This document shows, piece after piece, positions 24,562 to 33,048 of a stretch of 64,000 nucleotides of DNA (positions within the stretch are counted from its first letter, which is position 1; every line of letters begins with the position of its first letter). The DNA is from Albidovulum sediminis (lineage in GTDB: Bacteria > Pseudomonadota > Alphaproteobacteria > Rhodobacterales > Rhodobacteraceae): contig NZ_JAOCQF010000001.1 in the NCBI RefSeq assembly GCF_025380365.1, positions 1,972,245 to 2,036,244 on the forward strand, written 5' to 3'. Below the pieces are notes generated by a model. That model made no database searches. It was not told where the DNA came from and worked only from the letters and a program-made list of their open reading frames with translations. A program made the translations under genes and the position numbers.

Positions 24562-24707
24562 CCGGTTCTCCTTTCTCTGGCGTTTCCCGGCTAGGATTGT
24601 GGGAAATCGGCGCGGGCGTTTCCATGACATGCGTCAATTTGGACGGCGAGGCGGTTGATGGTAGCGCCAACGCCCGCTAGGAAGGGCCGAACTGACCGGA
24701 GGTTTCC

Positions 24708-25631
24708 ATGATCCTGTGCTGCGGAGACGCGCTGATCGACATGCTGCCGCGCGAAAGCCGGGAGGGAGAGGCCGCCTTTGCCCCCTATCCGGGGGGCGCG
24801 GTCTTCAACACCGCCATCGCGCTGGGGCGCCTTGGCGCGCCTGCCGGGTTCCTTGCGGGCCTCTCGACGGATCTCTTCGGCGAGATGCTGGCCGGCGCGC
24901 TGGCGGCGTCAAGAGTATCGTCCGGGCTTTGCCCAAGGTCCGACCGCCCTACGACGCTGGCCTTCGTGCGGCTGGTGAACGGGCAGGCGAGCTATGCCTT
25001 CTACGACGAAGGCACTGCGGGCCGGATGCTTGCGCCCGACGACCTTCCCGAGGTTCCCGCCGAGGTTTCCGCCCTTTTCTTCGGCGGTATCAGCCTGGTG
25101 TCGGAGCCCTGCGGGACAGCCTACGAGGCGCTGATGCTGCGCGAGGCAGGCAGGCGGGTGACGATGATCGACCCGAACATCCGCCCCGGCTTCATTCGGG
25201 ATGAGCGTGCCTATCGCGCGCGGATCGGCCGCATGATCGGCGCCGCCGACATCGTCAAGGTCTCCGACGAGGATCTGCGCTGGATCCTGGGCGCGGGGGC
25301 GATCGGCGATCTGGCCGCAAGGCTCCTGTCGCTGGGGCCCCGGATCGTCTTCGTCACCGAAGGCGCCACGGGGGCGCACGCCTTCAGCGCGGCAGGGGCG
25401 CAGTTCAGGCCCGCGCGCAAGGTCACGGTCGCCGACACGGTGGGTGCGGGCGATACGTTCAACGCGGGCGTGCTGACCGCGCTGCATGAGGCCGGCGCCC
25501 TGTCGCGGGACCGCATCGCCGCCCCCGATCCCGGCCTGATCGAGGCGGCGCTCGACCTCGGGATTGCCGCCGCGGCGGTCACCGTCTCGCGCCCCGGCGC
25601 CAACCCGCCCTGGCGGCGGGAGGTTCGCTGA
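24708..25631 (+). CDS. PfkB-family sugar kinase, probable fructokinase
   Basis: 307 residues. [20 protein letters not shown] near residue 24 is the PfkB N-terminal sugar-binding motif, and [16 protein letters not shown] near 241 is the C-terminal ATP/catalytic signature with the base Asp. DGYTHR-type adenosine-kinase features are absent; the sequence around MIDPNIRP near 155 fits bacterial fructokinases. It phosphorylates a sugar (fructose most likely) with ATP. It overlaps dtd by one base (TGATG), so the two are co-transcribed. Substrate not certain. Confidence 0.85.
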   Translation: MILCCGDALIDMLPRESREGEAAFAPYPGGAVFNTAIALGRLGAPAGFLAGLSTDLFGEMLAGALAASRVSSGLCPRSDRPTTLAFVRLVNGQASYAFYDEGTAGRMLAPDDLPEVPAEVSALFFGGISLVSEPCGTAYEALMLREAGRRVTMIDPNIRPGFIRDERAYRARIGRMIGAADIVKVSDEDLRWILGAGAIGDLAARLLSLGPRIVFVTEGATGAHAFSAAGAQFRPARKVTVADTVGAGDTFNAGVLTALHEAGALSRDRIAAPDPGLIEAALDLGIAAAAVTVSRPGANPPWRREVR

Positions 25632-26074
25632 TGCGCGCGCTGATCCAGAGAGTGTCGCGCGCCCGCGTGACCGTCGCGGGCCGCATGACCGGAGAGATTG
25701 GCGCGGGTCTCCTGATCCTGGTCTGCGCGATGCAGGGCGACACCGAGGCGGAGGCCGAGAGGCTGGCGCAGAAGATCGTCAAGCTGCGGATCTTCAAGGA
25801 TGCGGCCGACAAGATGAACCTGTCGCTGGCCGACACCGGCGGCGCGGCGCTGGTGGTCAGCCAGTTCACGCTGGGTGCGGACACCTCGCGCGGGAACCGG
25901 CCCGGCTTTTCCGCAGCCGCCGCCCCGGCCGAGGGCGAACGGCTTTACACCTTCTTTTCGGATCGGCTGCGCGCGGTTGGCATCAGTGTCGCCAATGGCG
26001 AGTTCGGCGCCGACATGGATGTGGAACTGGTCAACCAGGGGCCGGTGACGATCTGGCTCGACACCGCCGCCTAG
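25631..26074 (+). CDS. dtd: D-aminoacyl-tRNA deacylase
   Basis: 147 residues, [15 protein letters not shown], with the two active-site motifs VVSQFTL near residue 77 and [11 protein letters not shown] near 136. DTD frees D-amino acids from mischarged tRNA and also edits Gly-tRNA(Ala). Length is typical. It overlaps the kinase upstream (TGATG) and its TAG shares a CTAG with the stop of the convergent CAP-domain gene (26071-26074). Confidence 0.95.
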   Translation: MRALIQRVSRARVTVAGRMTGEIGAGLLILVCAMQGDTEAEAERLAQKIVKLRIFKDAADKMNLSLADTGGAALVVSQFTLGADTSRGNRPGFSAAAAPAEGERLYTFFSDRLRAVGISVANGEFGADMDVELVNQGPVTIWLDTAA

Positions 26075-26541
26075 CAGGCGTTCGCCACGTCGAAGACCCA
26101 GTAGAGCCGGCCGCTGCCTTCGTCACGCGCAACGCCGAGCCCCACACGCCGGGCCTTGGACAACAGCAGGATGGTCCGGTGCGGTGGCGACTCCATCCAG
26201 GCCTGCACCACCTCGGGGGCGTTGCGCTGCCCCATCGCGATGGCTTCTCCGGTCAGCCGCGCATTGCACCCGGCCTTTTTCATCCGCCGCTTCGGCCCGC
26301 CGTTGCCGTCGTGGGTCAGATCGCCCCTTGCCGCCATGTCGCAGGCATGGCCCTGCGCCGCGGCGTCGATCAGACCGTCGCGCGACAGCGCGTCACGCCC
26401 CTTGGCCTTGCGATGCGCGTTGACCGCCGAGAGGACGGCCTGAAGCTCTGCCTCGCTCCCGCCCGGAAGCGCGCATTGGCGCGCGGACGCGGCCCCTGCG
26501 GAGAGGAGCAGGACAGTGCAGAGGATAGTCAGCCGGTGCAT
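26071..26541 (-). CDS. CAP-domain (SCP/PR1-like) secreted protein
   Basis: 156 residues with a signal peptide, [18 protein letters not shown]. The CAP domain: [17 protein letters not shown] near residue 37, [16 protein letters not shown] near 64, and [29 protein letters not shown] near 98-126, with the two conserved histidines and Glu; the ending [11 protein letters not shown] is standard. Four cysteines could form disulfides in the periplasm. Bacterial CAP proteins have no agreed function. Convergent with dtd. Confidence 0.9.
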   Translation of the reverse strand: MHRLTILCTVLLLSAGAASARQCALPGGSEAELQAVLSAVNAHRKAKGRDALSRDGLIDAAAQGHACDMAARGDLTHDGNGGPKRRMKKAGCNARLTGEAIAMGQRNAPEVVQAWMESPPHRTILLLSKARRVGLGVARDEGSGRLYWVFDVANAC

Positions 26542-26593
26542 GGTCGACTCCGCCAGGGAACTCGCGCAAGGCTAGGGTGGAACCGCGTCGACC

Positions 26594-27517
26594 TCAACCC
26601 TGCGGTGTCATCGATTGGCGTTGCCGCGCGCGTTCCAGCCCAAGCTGGCGTTCGCGCCAGATGATGAGAATGCCGGCGGTGACAACGATGCTGGCGCCGG
26701 CCAGGACGACCAGCGTCGGCACCTCGGCGAAAAAGAACCAGCCGACCGCGATTGCCAGGATCATCGAGGCATATTCGAACGGTGCGACGACCGAGGCATG
26801 GGCATGGCGGTAGGAGGAGGTGAGGAACACCTGTCCAACCCCGCCCATCAGCCCGGCGAGGATCAGCCGCACCGCCTGCCCGGCATCGGGAATGACCCAG
26901 CCGAACGGCAGGGTGATGAGCGAGATCACGGTGGCCGTCAGCGAGAAGTAGAAGACGATCGCCGTCACCCGCTCGCCCACCACGAGCTTGCGGACGAAGA
27001 CCTGCGCCAATGCGGAGAATACCGCGCCGGTGAGGGTCAGGATCGCGCCCAGCGCCTCGGCATTGCCGAGGTCGCCCGCGGAGAGGCCCGACAGGCGCGG
27101 CGACAGGATGATGAGGACACCGATCATCCCCATCGCCACGGTCGCGATGCGGAACAGCCGGACCTCCTCGCCCAGGAACATCGCGGCGAAGATCACCGTC
27201 AGCAGGGGTGCGGCATATCCGATCGCCGTCACCTCGGGCAGCGGCAGCAGCGCCAGCGCGGCAAAGCCGAGGCCCATCGCGGTCGTTCCGCAGAGGCCGC
27301 GCCAGACATGGCCCAGCGGATTGCGCGTATAAAGTCCCTCGCGCAACTGCCCGCGCCAGATCAGCCAGACGACGATGACGGGGATGGCGAAGGCCGAGCG
27401 GAAGAACACCACCTCTCCCGCCGGCACCGCGCCGCCGATGGACTTTATCACCGACGACATCGCCATGAAGACAACGACGGAACATATCTTGAGCGTGATG
27501 CCGAGAAGGGGGTTCAT
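26594..27517 (-). CDS. EamA/DMT-family permease
   Basis: 307 residues from ATG 27517 (MNPLLGITLKICSVVVFMAM), with ten predicted membrane helices in two EamA halves. PAGEVVFFRSAFAIP in helix 2, ALALLPLPEVTAIGYAAPL in the first half, and TSSYRHAHASVVAPFEYASM in the second half are typical of RhaT/YdcZ-like exporters. Probably exports a metabolite such as an amino acid; substrate unknown. It stands 130 bp from the crotonase gene's stop with no terminator I can see, so read-through is possible. Confidence 0.85.
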   Translation of the reverse strand: MNPLLGITLKICSVVVFMAMSSVIKSIGGAVPAGEVVFFRSAFAIPVIVVWLIWRGQLREGLYTRNPLGHVWRGLCGTTAMGLGFAALALLPLPEVTAIGYAAPLLTVIFAAMFLGEEVRLFRIATVAMGMIGVLIILSPRLSGLSAGDLGNAEALGAILTLTGAVFSALAQVFVRKLVVGERVTAIVFYFSLTATVISLITLPFGWVIPDAGQAVRLILAGLMGGVGQVFLTSSYRHAHASVVAPFEYASMILAIAVGWFFFAEVPTLVVLAGASIVVTAGILIIWRERQLGLERARQRQSMTPQG

Positions 27518-27647
27518 GCGACGGACCTCTGCCCGCCACAAAAGAAGCAGCGGCGGGGAAAGGCAAGACCCGACCGGCCGTTTGCGGGCGATGCACCCGG
27601 CCCGCCGGGCGAGTGCCCCCTACGCCCGCCCCCTCGCGCCGGCCCCC

Positions 27648-28445
27648 TTACTCGGGGCGGACGCGTGCGGCGGTCTTGTTGGCAAAGGCTTCCAGCCGCC
27701 CGCGCGAGGCGGGCTGGGTATTGACGATGCCGGCCACCACCGCTTCGGCGTAGGCGGCGTCGAGCGCGGACATGTTCTGCATGTGGCTGATGGCGGAACA
27801 GATGGCGAAGTTCGACAGCGGCGGGTTTTCCGCCGCCGCGCGGGCAAGGTCCAGCGCCTTCGCCTCGGAATCCTCGACAAGATACTGGCAAAGGCCGACC
27901 GCCACCGCCTCGTCGCCCTTGTAGACGCGGCCGGTCAGCATCATGTCGATCATCCGCGCCTTGCCGACAAGGTCCGCGACCCGGATCGTCGCGCCACCAC
28001 CGGTGAACAGGCCCCTCTGGCCCTCTGGCAAGGCAAAATAGGTGCTGGCATCGGCGACGCGCACATGTGCGGCCGAGGCAAGTTCCAGCCCGCCGCCCAC
28101 CACCGCGCCCTTCAGCGCGGCGATGATCGGGATGCCGCCGTATTCCATCTTGTTAAACGCCTCGTGCCAGCGCAGGCAGATATGCATGAACTCCGCCGGG
28201 GTGCGATCCTCGCGGTGATGCTCGACAAGGTCGAGCCCGGCGCAGAAGTGCGGCCCCTCGGCCCGCAGGACGACGGCCCGCACGCCGGTCCTGGGCAGCA
28301 GGCCGAAAAGCGCCACCATCTCCTCGACCGTCGCCGCGTCGAGCGCGTTGCGCTTGGCCGGACGGTTCAGGCTGACAGTCGCAATCCCGGCATCGTCCAC
28401 CGTGACCCTGAGGTTCTTCAGATCCAGATCGTCGATCGCTTGCAT
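27648..28445 (-). CDS. Enoyl-CoA hydratase/isomerase family protein
   Basis: 265 residues from ATG 28445, with AGGAGAG upstream. Crotonase fold: [19 protein letters not shown] near residue 25, the oxyanion-hole [10 protein letters not shown] near 60, and [21 protein letters not shown] near 99. The second catalytic Glu of true hydratases is not obvious, because [16 protein letters not shown] replaces the usual PE.xLGI.P. It may therefore be an isomerase, decarboxylase or hydrolase of the superfamily. It is the only acyl-CoA enzyme in the window, with no linked partners. Confidence 0.82.
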   Translation of the reverse strand: MQAIDDLDLKNLRVTVDDAGIATVSLNRPAKRNALDAATVEEMVALFGLLPRTGVRAVVLRAEGPHFCAGLDLVEHHREDRTPAEFMHICLRWHEAFNKMEYGGIPIIAALKGAVVGGGLELASAAHVRVADASTYFALPEGQRGLFTGGGATIRVADLVGKARMIDMMLTGRVYKGDEAVAVGLCQYLVEDSEAKALDLARAAAENPPLSNFAICSAISHMQNMSALDAAYAEAVVAGIVNTQPASRGRLEAFANKTAARVRPE

Positions 28446-28567
28446 CGCATACTCTCCTCCCGGGCGCCTGCGCACCCTGCCAGAAGCGATCCGCCGCGAT
28501 CAATCTCGGCCGCCGTCTGACGCTGCGTCATGGCGCGCTGGCGCAGGTCCGCCGCCCGGACGCCCCC

Positions 28568-29500
28568 TCACTCCGGCAGTTCGAGCCCTTCGGTCGCCCG
28601 TGCCAGATCGGCGCGACACCGGGCGATGATGAAGTCGGTGAAGACCCGGATCTTCGGATCGCGCAAGCGCCGGTGCTGGGTCAGGCAGGTCAGCTGCACC
28701 GGCAAGGGCGGCGTCGCCCGCGCCACCGGCACCAGATGCCCGCTGCGCAGGTGTTCGGCCACCTCGAAGATCGGTTTCAGGATGATCCCCCGCCCGTCCA
28801 GCGCCCAGCCGGTCAGAACGTCGCCGTCGTCGGTCTCGAACGGGCCCGACACCTCGAACCGGCGCGGACCTTCGCGTGTGATCAGCGTCCACTGGAATTC
28901 CCGCGCGCCCGGAAAACGCAGGTTCAGGCAGGCGTGCCCGTCGCGGATCAGCGCCTCTCCGTCCGCGGGGCTGCCCCGGCGCACGATGTAGGACGGCGCG
29001 GCGCACAGGATGCGCGGGCAATCCGCCACCAGCCGCATCTTCAGCGTGCTGTCCTCCAGCAGGCCGAGGTGAAAGGCCATGTCGAGCCCTTCGCCGATCA
29101 CGTCGATGGTGCGGTCCGACAGGCGCAGCCGCACGTCGATCTGGGGGTATTCGTCCTTGAAGGCCGGCACATGCGGGGCGATGAAGCGGCGCCCGACGCC
29201 CAGGGGGGCCGCCACGAAGATCGTGCCGCGCAGGTTCTGGGTCGACGTCATGACCGCCGCCTCCGCCTCGTCGATCGCATCCAGAACCCGCCGCGCGCCG
29301 TCATAGAAGAGCCGTCCGTTCTCGGTCGGCTTCAGCCGCCGTGTCGTGCGGTTGAAGAGCCGGATGCCAAGGTGCTTTTCAAGGTCCGCGATCCGGGCCG
29401 ACGCGACGGCGGGCGACGTTCGCTGGTCCCGCGCGGCGGCACTCATGTTGCCAAGCTCGAAGACCCGCACGAACATTTTCAGGTTGTTGACGTAGGACAT
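28568..29500 (-). CDS. LysR-family regulator divergent from puuD
   Basis: 310 residues. The N-terminal winged helix (NMSAAARDQRTSPAVASARIADLEKHLG) and LFNRTTRRLKPTENG are typical of the CrgA/DsdC-like LysR branch; the remainder is the effector domain. It is divergent from puuD with 116 bp between start codons, and that spacer contains CGCTTT-N11-AAAGCG. The context suggests it controls puuD, perhaps with a purine intermediate as effector; this is inference from position. Confidence 0.87.
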   Translation of the reverse strand: MSYVNNLKMFVRVFELGNMSAAARDQRTSPAVASARIADLEKHLGIRLFNRTTRRLKPTENGRLFYDGARRVLDAIDEAEAAVMTSTQNLRGTIFVAAPLGVGRRFIAPHVPAFKDEYPQIDVRLRLSDRTIDVIGEGLDMAFHLGLLEDSTLKMRLVADCPRILCAAPSYIVRRGSPADGEALIRDGHACLNLRFPGAREFQWTLITREGPRRFEVSGPFETDDGDVLTGWALDGRGIILKPIFEVAEHLRSGHLVPVARATPPLPVQLTCLTQHRRLRDPKIRVFTDFIIARCRADLARATEGLELPE

Positions 29501-29571
29501 AGCGCCCCTCCCGCCGCATTCTTTGCCTATGGTTGAAAGTTCTGCGACATTCCAAGGATTATCAGGAAGAT

Positions 29572-29594
29572 CGCTTTCGGTATAGCGTAAAGCG
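29572..29594. promoter_or_regulatory. LysR-type operator CGCTTT-N11-AAAGCG upstream of puuD
   Basis: Perfect 6-bp arms (29572-29577 and 29589-29594) with T-N11-A spacing, centred 34 bp upstream of the puuD ATG and inside the divergent spacer. Fits an activator or autoregulation site of the adjacent LysR protein. Confidence 0.6.
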
Positions 29595-29616
29595 AAACGC
29601 CGCGGAGGGACCTGGC

Positions 29617-30843
29617 ATGTACGACTTCATCGTCTTGGGCGACTGGCTCGAATTCGCGGTGCGCTGGCTGCACGTCATCACCGCCATCGCCTGGATCGGG
29701 TCCAGCTTCTACTTCATCGCGCTTGACCTTGGCCTGCACCGCGACCGCAACCTTGCCAGCGGCGCCGACGGCGAGGAATGGCAGGTCCACGGCGGCGGAT
29801 TCTACCACATCCAGAAATACCTGGTCGCGCCGGACCAGATGCCGGGCGACCTGATTTGGTTCAAGTGGGAAAGCTACGCGACCTGGCTGTCGGGTTTCGC
29901 GCTGCTTTGCCTTGTCTACTACCTCGGCGCCGACCTTTACCTTGTCGATCCCAATGTGGCCGACATCGCCGTCTGGCAGGCGATCGGCCTGTCGGTCGGC
30001 TCGCTTGCCCTCGGCTGGCTCCTCTACGACACGCTCTGCAAGTCGCCGCTGGGCGAGAACCCGACCACGCTGATGGTGCTGCTCTACCTCATCCTGGTCG
30101 CGCTGGCCTGGTTCTACACGCAGGTCTTCACCGGGCGCGCGGCGCTTCTGCATCTGGGCGCCATCACCGCGACGATCATGTCCGCGAACGTGTTCATGGT
30201 CATCATCCCGAACCAGAAGATCGTCGTCGCCGACCTGATCGCAGGCCGCACCCCGGATCCGAAGTACGGCAAGATCGCCAAGCTGCGGTCGACCCACAAC
30301 AACTACCTGACGCTGCCCGTCATCTTCATGATGCTGTCGAACCACTATCCGCTGGCCTTCGCCACCGACTACAACTGGATCATCGCCAGCCTGGTGTTCC
30401 TGATGGGTGTCACGATCCGGCACTGGTTCAACACCCGCCACGCCCGCAAGGGCAGCCCGACCTGGACCTGGGCGGCGACGGTGGTGCTGTTCCTGATCGT
30501 CGCCTGGCTTTCGACGGCGCCGATGTTCCGCGCCGAGGACACGGAGCAGGTGCAACTGACCCCCGCGGGCCAGAAATACGCCGCGGCCGGCGAGTTCGAG
30601 GAGGTCACGGACATCGTCCTTGGCCGCTGCTCGATGTGCCACGCGGCCGAACCGGGCTACGACGGCATCCCTTGGGCGCCGAAGGGCGTTCTTCTCGACA
30701 GCCCTGAACATATCGCCAACTGGGCGCGGGAAATCTACCTTCAGGCTGGGGTAAGCCACGCCATGCCGCCCGCCAACGTGTCCTTCATCGAGCCGGAGGA
30801 GCGGGCAAAGATCGTCAGCTGGTTCAAGGGCGCGGCGGGCTGA
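29617..30843 (+). CDS. puuD: Urate hydroxylase PuuD, membrane protein with C-terminal cytochrome c
   Basis: 408 residues from ATG 29617, with GGAGGGA upstream. Eight membrane helices fill residues 10-315 (WLHVITAIAWIGSSFYF first). The C-terminus faces the periplasm and has a haem c site CSMCH near 345 with WAPKGVLLDS and a Met downstream (VSHAMPPAN). This DUF989-cytochrome fusion is PuuD, which oxidises urate to 5-hydroxyisourate and passes electrons to the respiratory chain rather than O2. Downstream hiuH and oxo-hydroxy-carboxy-imidazoline decarboxylase genes are not in the window. It would use urate from 8-oxoguanine deaminase or xanthine oxidation. Confidence 0.93.
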   Translation: MYDFIVLGDWLEFAVRWLHVITAIAWIGSSFYFIALDLGLHRDRNLASGADGEEWQVHGGGFYHIQKYLVAPDQMPGDLIWFKWESYATWLSGFALLCLVYYLGADLYLVDPNVADIAVWQAIGLSVGSLALGWLLYDTLCKSPLGENPTTLMVLLYLILVALAWFYTQVFTGRAALLHLGAITATIMSANVFMVIIPNQKIVVADLIAGRTPDPKYGKIAKLRSTHNNYLTLPVIFMMLSNHYPLAFATDYNWIIASLVFLMGVTIRHWFNTRHARKGSPTWTWAATVVLFLIVAWLSTAPMFRAEDTEQVQLTPAGQKYAAAGEFEEVTDIVLGRCSMCHAAEPGYDGIPWAPKGVLLDSPEHIANWAREIYLQAGVSHAMPPANVSFIEPEERAKIVSWFKGAAG

Positions 30844-30847
30844 GGGT

Positions 30848-30903
30848 GAGGCCGGCGGAGGCCGGCGGAGGCCGCGCCAGATCGCGCCAGATCGCGCCAG
30901 ATC
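30848..30903. repeat. Two adjacent 10-bp tandem repeats after puuD
   Basis: GAGGCCGGCG occurs at 30848 and 30858, with a partial third copy, followed by GCGCCAGATC at 30874, 30884 and 30894. Both have a 10-bp period and sit between the puuD stop and the terminator. Confidence 0.85.
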
Positions 30904-30912
30904 GCTCAAACG

Positions 30913-30943
30913 AAAAGGCCAGGGGCACCACCCCTGGCCTTTC
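30913..30943. terminator. Bidirectional terminator between puuD and porin gene
   Basis: Stem GGCCAGGGG (30917-30925) with CCCCTGGCC (30931-30939), loop CACCA, flanked by AAAA on the left and TTTC on the right, so it can serve both puuD and the convergent porin gene. Confidence 0.8.
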
Positions 30944-30961
30944 CCGTTCATGCAACCCGGA

Positions 30962-31873
30962 TCAGAACGCGGACAGGACCGTCGAGGACAGGACCGCGTG
31001 GCTGGGGTTCAGGATGGAATCCGCGACGCTGTTGAGCGGGACCTTGCTCGCGTTCGCGCCGAAGGGAATGGTGAAGCCCAGCCGGATCGTGTCGATCGAC
31101 CCGTCCCCGCCGCCCAGATCGGCCTCGGTCCGCGCCAGTTCGAGCGAGGCGATGCCGCCGAAGGATGTCGCAGCGGAGAAGTCGTAGCTGACGCCCAGTC
31201 CCATCGTGGTGATGTCGAGATCGGCCAGGTCGACCGACGTGCGGCTGACGCCTGCGAAGGCGGCCCACTGTTCGCTGAAGGCATAGCTGCCGGCCACGCC
31301 GATCATGTCCAGATCGACCGAAGTCCCGCCCGCAGACAGGTTGGTGCGGCCGAAGTTGCCGCCCAACAGGAACTGCTCGCTCGCGTTGTAGCGGAAGGTC
31401 AGGCCGTAGTCCTCTGCATCGATACCCGACAGGAGGTCGCTGCTCTTGTCGCCGTAGTAGCCGCCGAACTCCATCCCCGCGGTTTCGTAGCTGGCGCTGA
31501 GGCCGTAGGAGCGGGCCGACACGTCGCCGGGCACGCCGTCGATGCTGATCGAGGCGTCTTCCCAGTAGGCGCCAACGGCAAAGCCGTTGCCGAAGGCGTA
31601 GTCGAGCCCGAGACCGAAGAGATCGCCGGTCACGTCACCCGAGACCCCGTCAAGCGACCCGTCGATCCGGTCGAACCGGGCGCCAAAGCTGAACCCGTTG
31701 CCGAAACCGACATCGAGACGCCCGTCGAAGGTGCGCGTGGTGATGTCCTGGTCCACGTCGGAAACGTCGGAATCACCATAGCCCAACGTCACCGCGCCCG
31801 AAAAATCCTGGGCGTGGGAAATCGCCGGAAGCGCCGCAAGCAATGCGGCGGCCACAGATGTTGCGTAGGTCAT
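30962..31873 (-). CDS. Outer-membrane porin-like beta-barrel protein
   Basis: 303 residues with a signal peptide ending PAISHA|QD. The body is a run of alternating-hydrophobicity strands with glycine-rich turns (LDVGFGNGFSFGARFDRI, LGLDYAFGNGFAVGAYW, LGGNFGRTNL, MGLGVSYDFSA), strongly acidic. It ends with F, as outer-membrane proteins do. It resembles Rhodobacter-type porins of about 300 residues. A small-solute channel is likely; no substrate specificity is visible. The upstream region carries a CtrA-type box, unusual for a general porin. SD is AGAGGCAGGA. Confidence 0.85.
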   Translation of the reverse strand: MTYATSVAAALLAALPAISHAQDFSGAVTLGYGDSDVSDVDQDITTRTFDGRLDVGFGNGFSFGARFDRIDGSLDGVSGDVTGDLFGLGLDYAFGNGFAVGAYWEDASISIDGVPGDVSARSYGLSASYETAGMEFGGYYGDKSSDLLSGIDAEDYGLTFRYNASEQFLLGGNFGRTNLSAGGTSVDLDMIGVAGSYAFSEQWAAFAGVSRTSVDLADLDITTMGLGVSYDFSAATSFGGIASLELARTEADLGGGDGSIDTIRLGFTIPFGANASKVPLNSVADSILNPSHAVLSSTVLSAF

Positions 31874-32005
31874 GGTCCTGCCTCTTCTGGTTTTCGGCCC
31901 CGCCCACCCTCCGTGCGCGGATGCCTTGATCGGGGCCTCTTTTCGGCCCTCGGACTGCTGATGCGGGAAAGGCTACGCCCTTCGTCAGGCCGTCACAACA
32001 CGGCG

Positions 32006-32024
32006 CGTTAACTTTTCGTTAACC
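32006..32024. promoter_or_regulatory. CtrA-type box TTAA-N7-TTAAC upstream of porin gene
   Basis: TTAA (32008-32011), CTTTTCG, TTAA (32019-32022), then C, exactly the CtrA consensus. It lies about 135 bp upstream of the porin start codon. CGTTAAC is directly repeated (32006-32012 and 32017-32023). Confidence 0.6.
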
Positions 32025-32028
32025 ATTT

Positions 32029-32049
32029 TGGCCTGTGGCAGTTAGGCCA
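32029..32049. other. Inverted repeat TGGCCT-N9-AGGCCA
   Basis: Perfect 6-bp arms (32029-32034 and 32044-32049) adjacent to the CtrA-type box. Could be an operator or a hairpin; no U-run on either side. The rest of the 31874-32166 spacer holds a 5' region with a CCCGGC-GCTT-GCCGGG hairpin (32086-32101) and no gene. Confidence 0.4.
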
Positions 32050-32166
32050 CAACCCCTTGAATCGAATAGAGTTGGCATTTCCGCGCCCGGCGCTTGCCGG
32101 GAGCGGACAGATCCTGACCGCTCTCGGGGCGGCTTGCAGTTAGCCGGTGAAGGGCCGCACCGCGCT

Positions 32167-32964
32167 TCAGGCCGGGCGCCGCACCAGATACGGAAACCAG
32201 TCCTCCCGCAGCCGCTCGCCCGGTTGCATGTCGTGCCCCGGGAAGGGCGGAGAGGTCCGGCCCGGCCGTTCCACGTAACGCGCATCCTCGCCCACGAGCC
32301 GCAGCGAAAAGGCGCGCCGGCGCGTCGCGGCGGTGTTTCCGCGCGCCCCGTGCAGGGTCTGGTAGTCGAAGGCGACCGCGTCGCCCGGCTCCATCGCCCA
32401 TTCGCGGATGTCCATGCCTTCAGCGTCGGGGTCCGGCACCGGCATGTAGGCCTCGGGGTCGGCGTAGAAGTTCGTGTCGGCCAGCCAGCGCTTGGGCAGC
32501 ACCTCCTTCGGCCAGCGGTGCGACCCCGCGACGCAGCGCAGCGTCGCCTCCGTCACCGGATCGACCGGCGACCAGAAGCTGATCGTCTGGCTGCCCTTGA
32601 CGAAGTAGTAGGGCCCGTCCTGGTGCCAGGGCGTCGGCTTCGACGTACCGGGTTCCTTGACCAGGACGTGGTCGTGGAAGACCTGCACCGTCGGCGACCG
32701 CATCAGCCGCGCCGCCACCTCTGCCACGTCCGATTTCTCGATCACCTCGCGGAATTCCGGTATCCGGGTCCAGTTGCAGTAATCGTCGAAGAACCGCCCG
32801 CCCTCGCCGGGCTTGAGGTTTTCGGCCGCGTAGGGTCCGGGCTCGTCCATGTTGCGCTCGATCCCCGCCCGGATCGTCTCGACCCAGTCCTTCCACAAGC
32901 CCTTCACCAGCACGACGCCGTCGCGCTGAAAGGTCTCGACCATGTCATCCGTTACCTGTGCCAT
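32167..32964 (-). CDS. Phytanoyl-CoA dioxygenase (PhyH) family protein
   Basis: 265 residues. The Fe(II)/2-oxoglutarate site is TPWHQDGPYYFVKGSQTISFW near residue 130 (HxD) and YQTLHGARGNTAATRRRAFSLR near 205-225 (distal His and Arg). The PhyH family includes dioxygenases acting on acyl-CoA, ectoine, phosphonates and other small molecules; the substrate here is unknown. The divergent LysR gene suggests substrate-induced expression. The length is typical (250-290). No transporter is linked. Confidence 0.85.
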   Translation of the reverse strand: MAQVTDDMVETFQRDGVVLVKGLWKDWVETIRAGIERNMDEPGPYAAENLKPGEGGRFFDDYCNWTRIPEFREVIEKSDVAEVAARLMRSPTVQVFHDHVLVKEPGTSKPTPWHQDGPYYFVKGSQTISFWSPVDPVTEATLRCVAGSHRWPKEVLPKRWLADTNFYADPEAYMPVPDPDAEGMDIREWAMEPGDAVAFDYQTLHGARGNTAATRRRAFSLRLVGEDARYVERPGRTSPPFPGHDMQPGERLREDWFPYLVRRPA

Positions 32965-33048
32965 TCGGCTCCTCCTGTCGCTTGCGCGCAGACTGGTGGA
33001 AGGGCATCATAGATTCAAATAATATATATCAATGCAGGCCATAGCCCA

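Noticed and set aside
24562-24707. ROSE-type thermometer or CIRCE element before hsp20
   Set aside because: No TTAGCACTC-N9-GAGTGCTAA and no clear hairpin masking the ribosome site could be seen.
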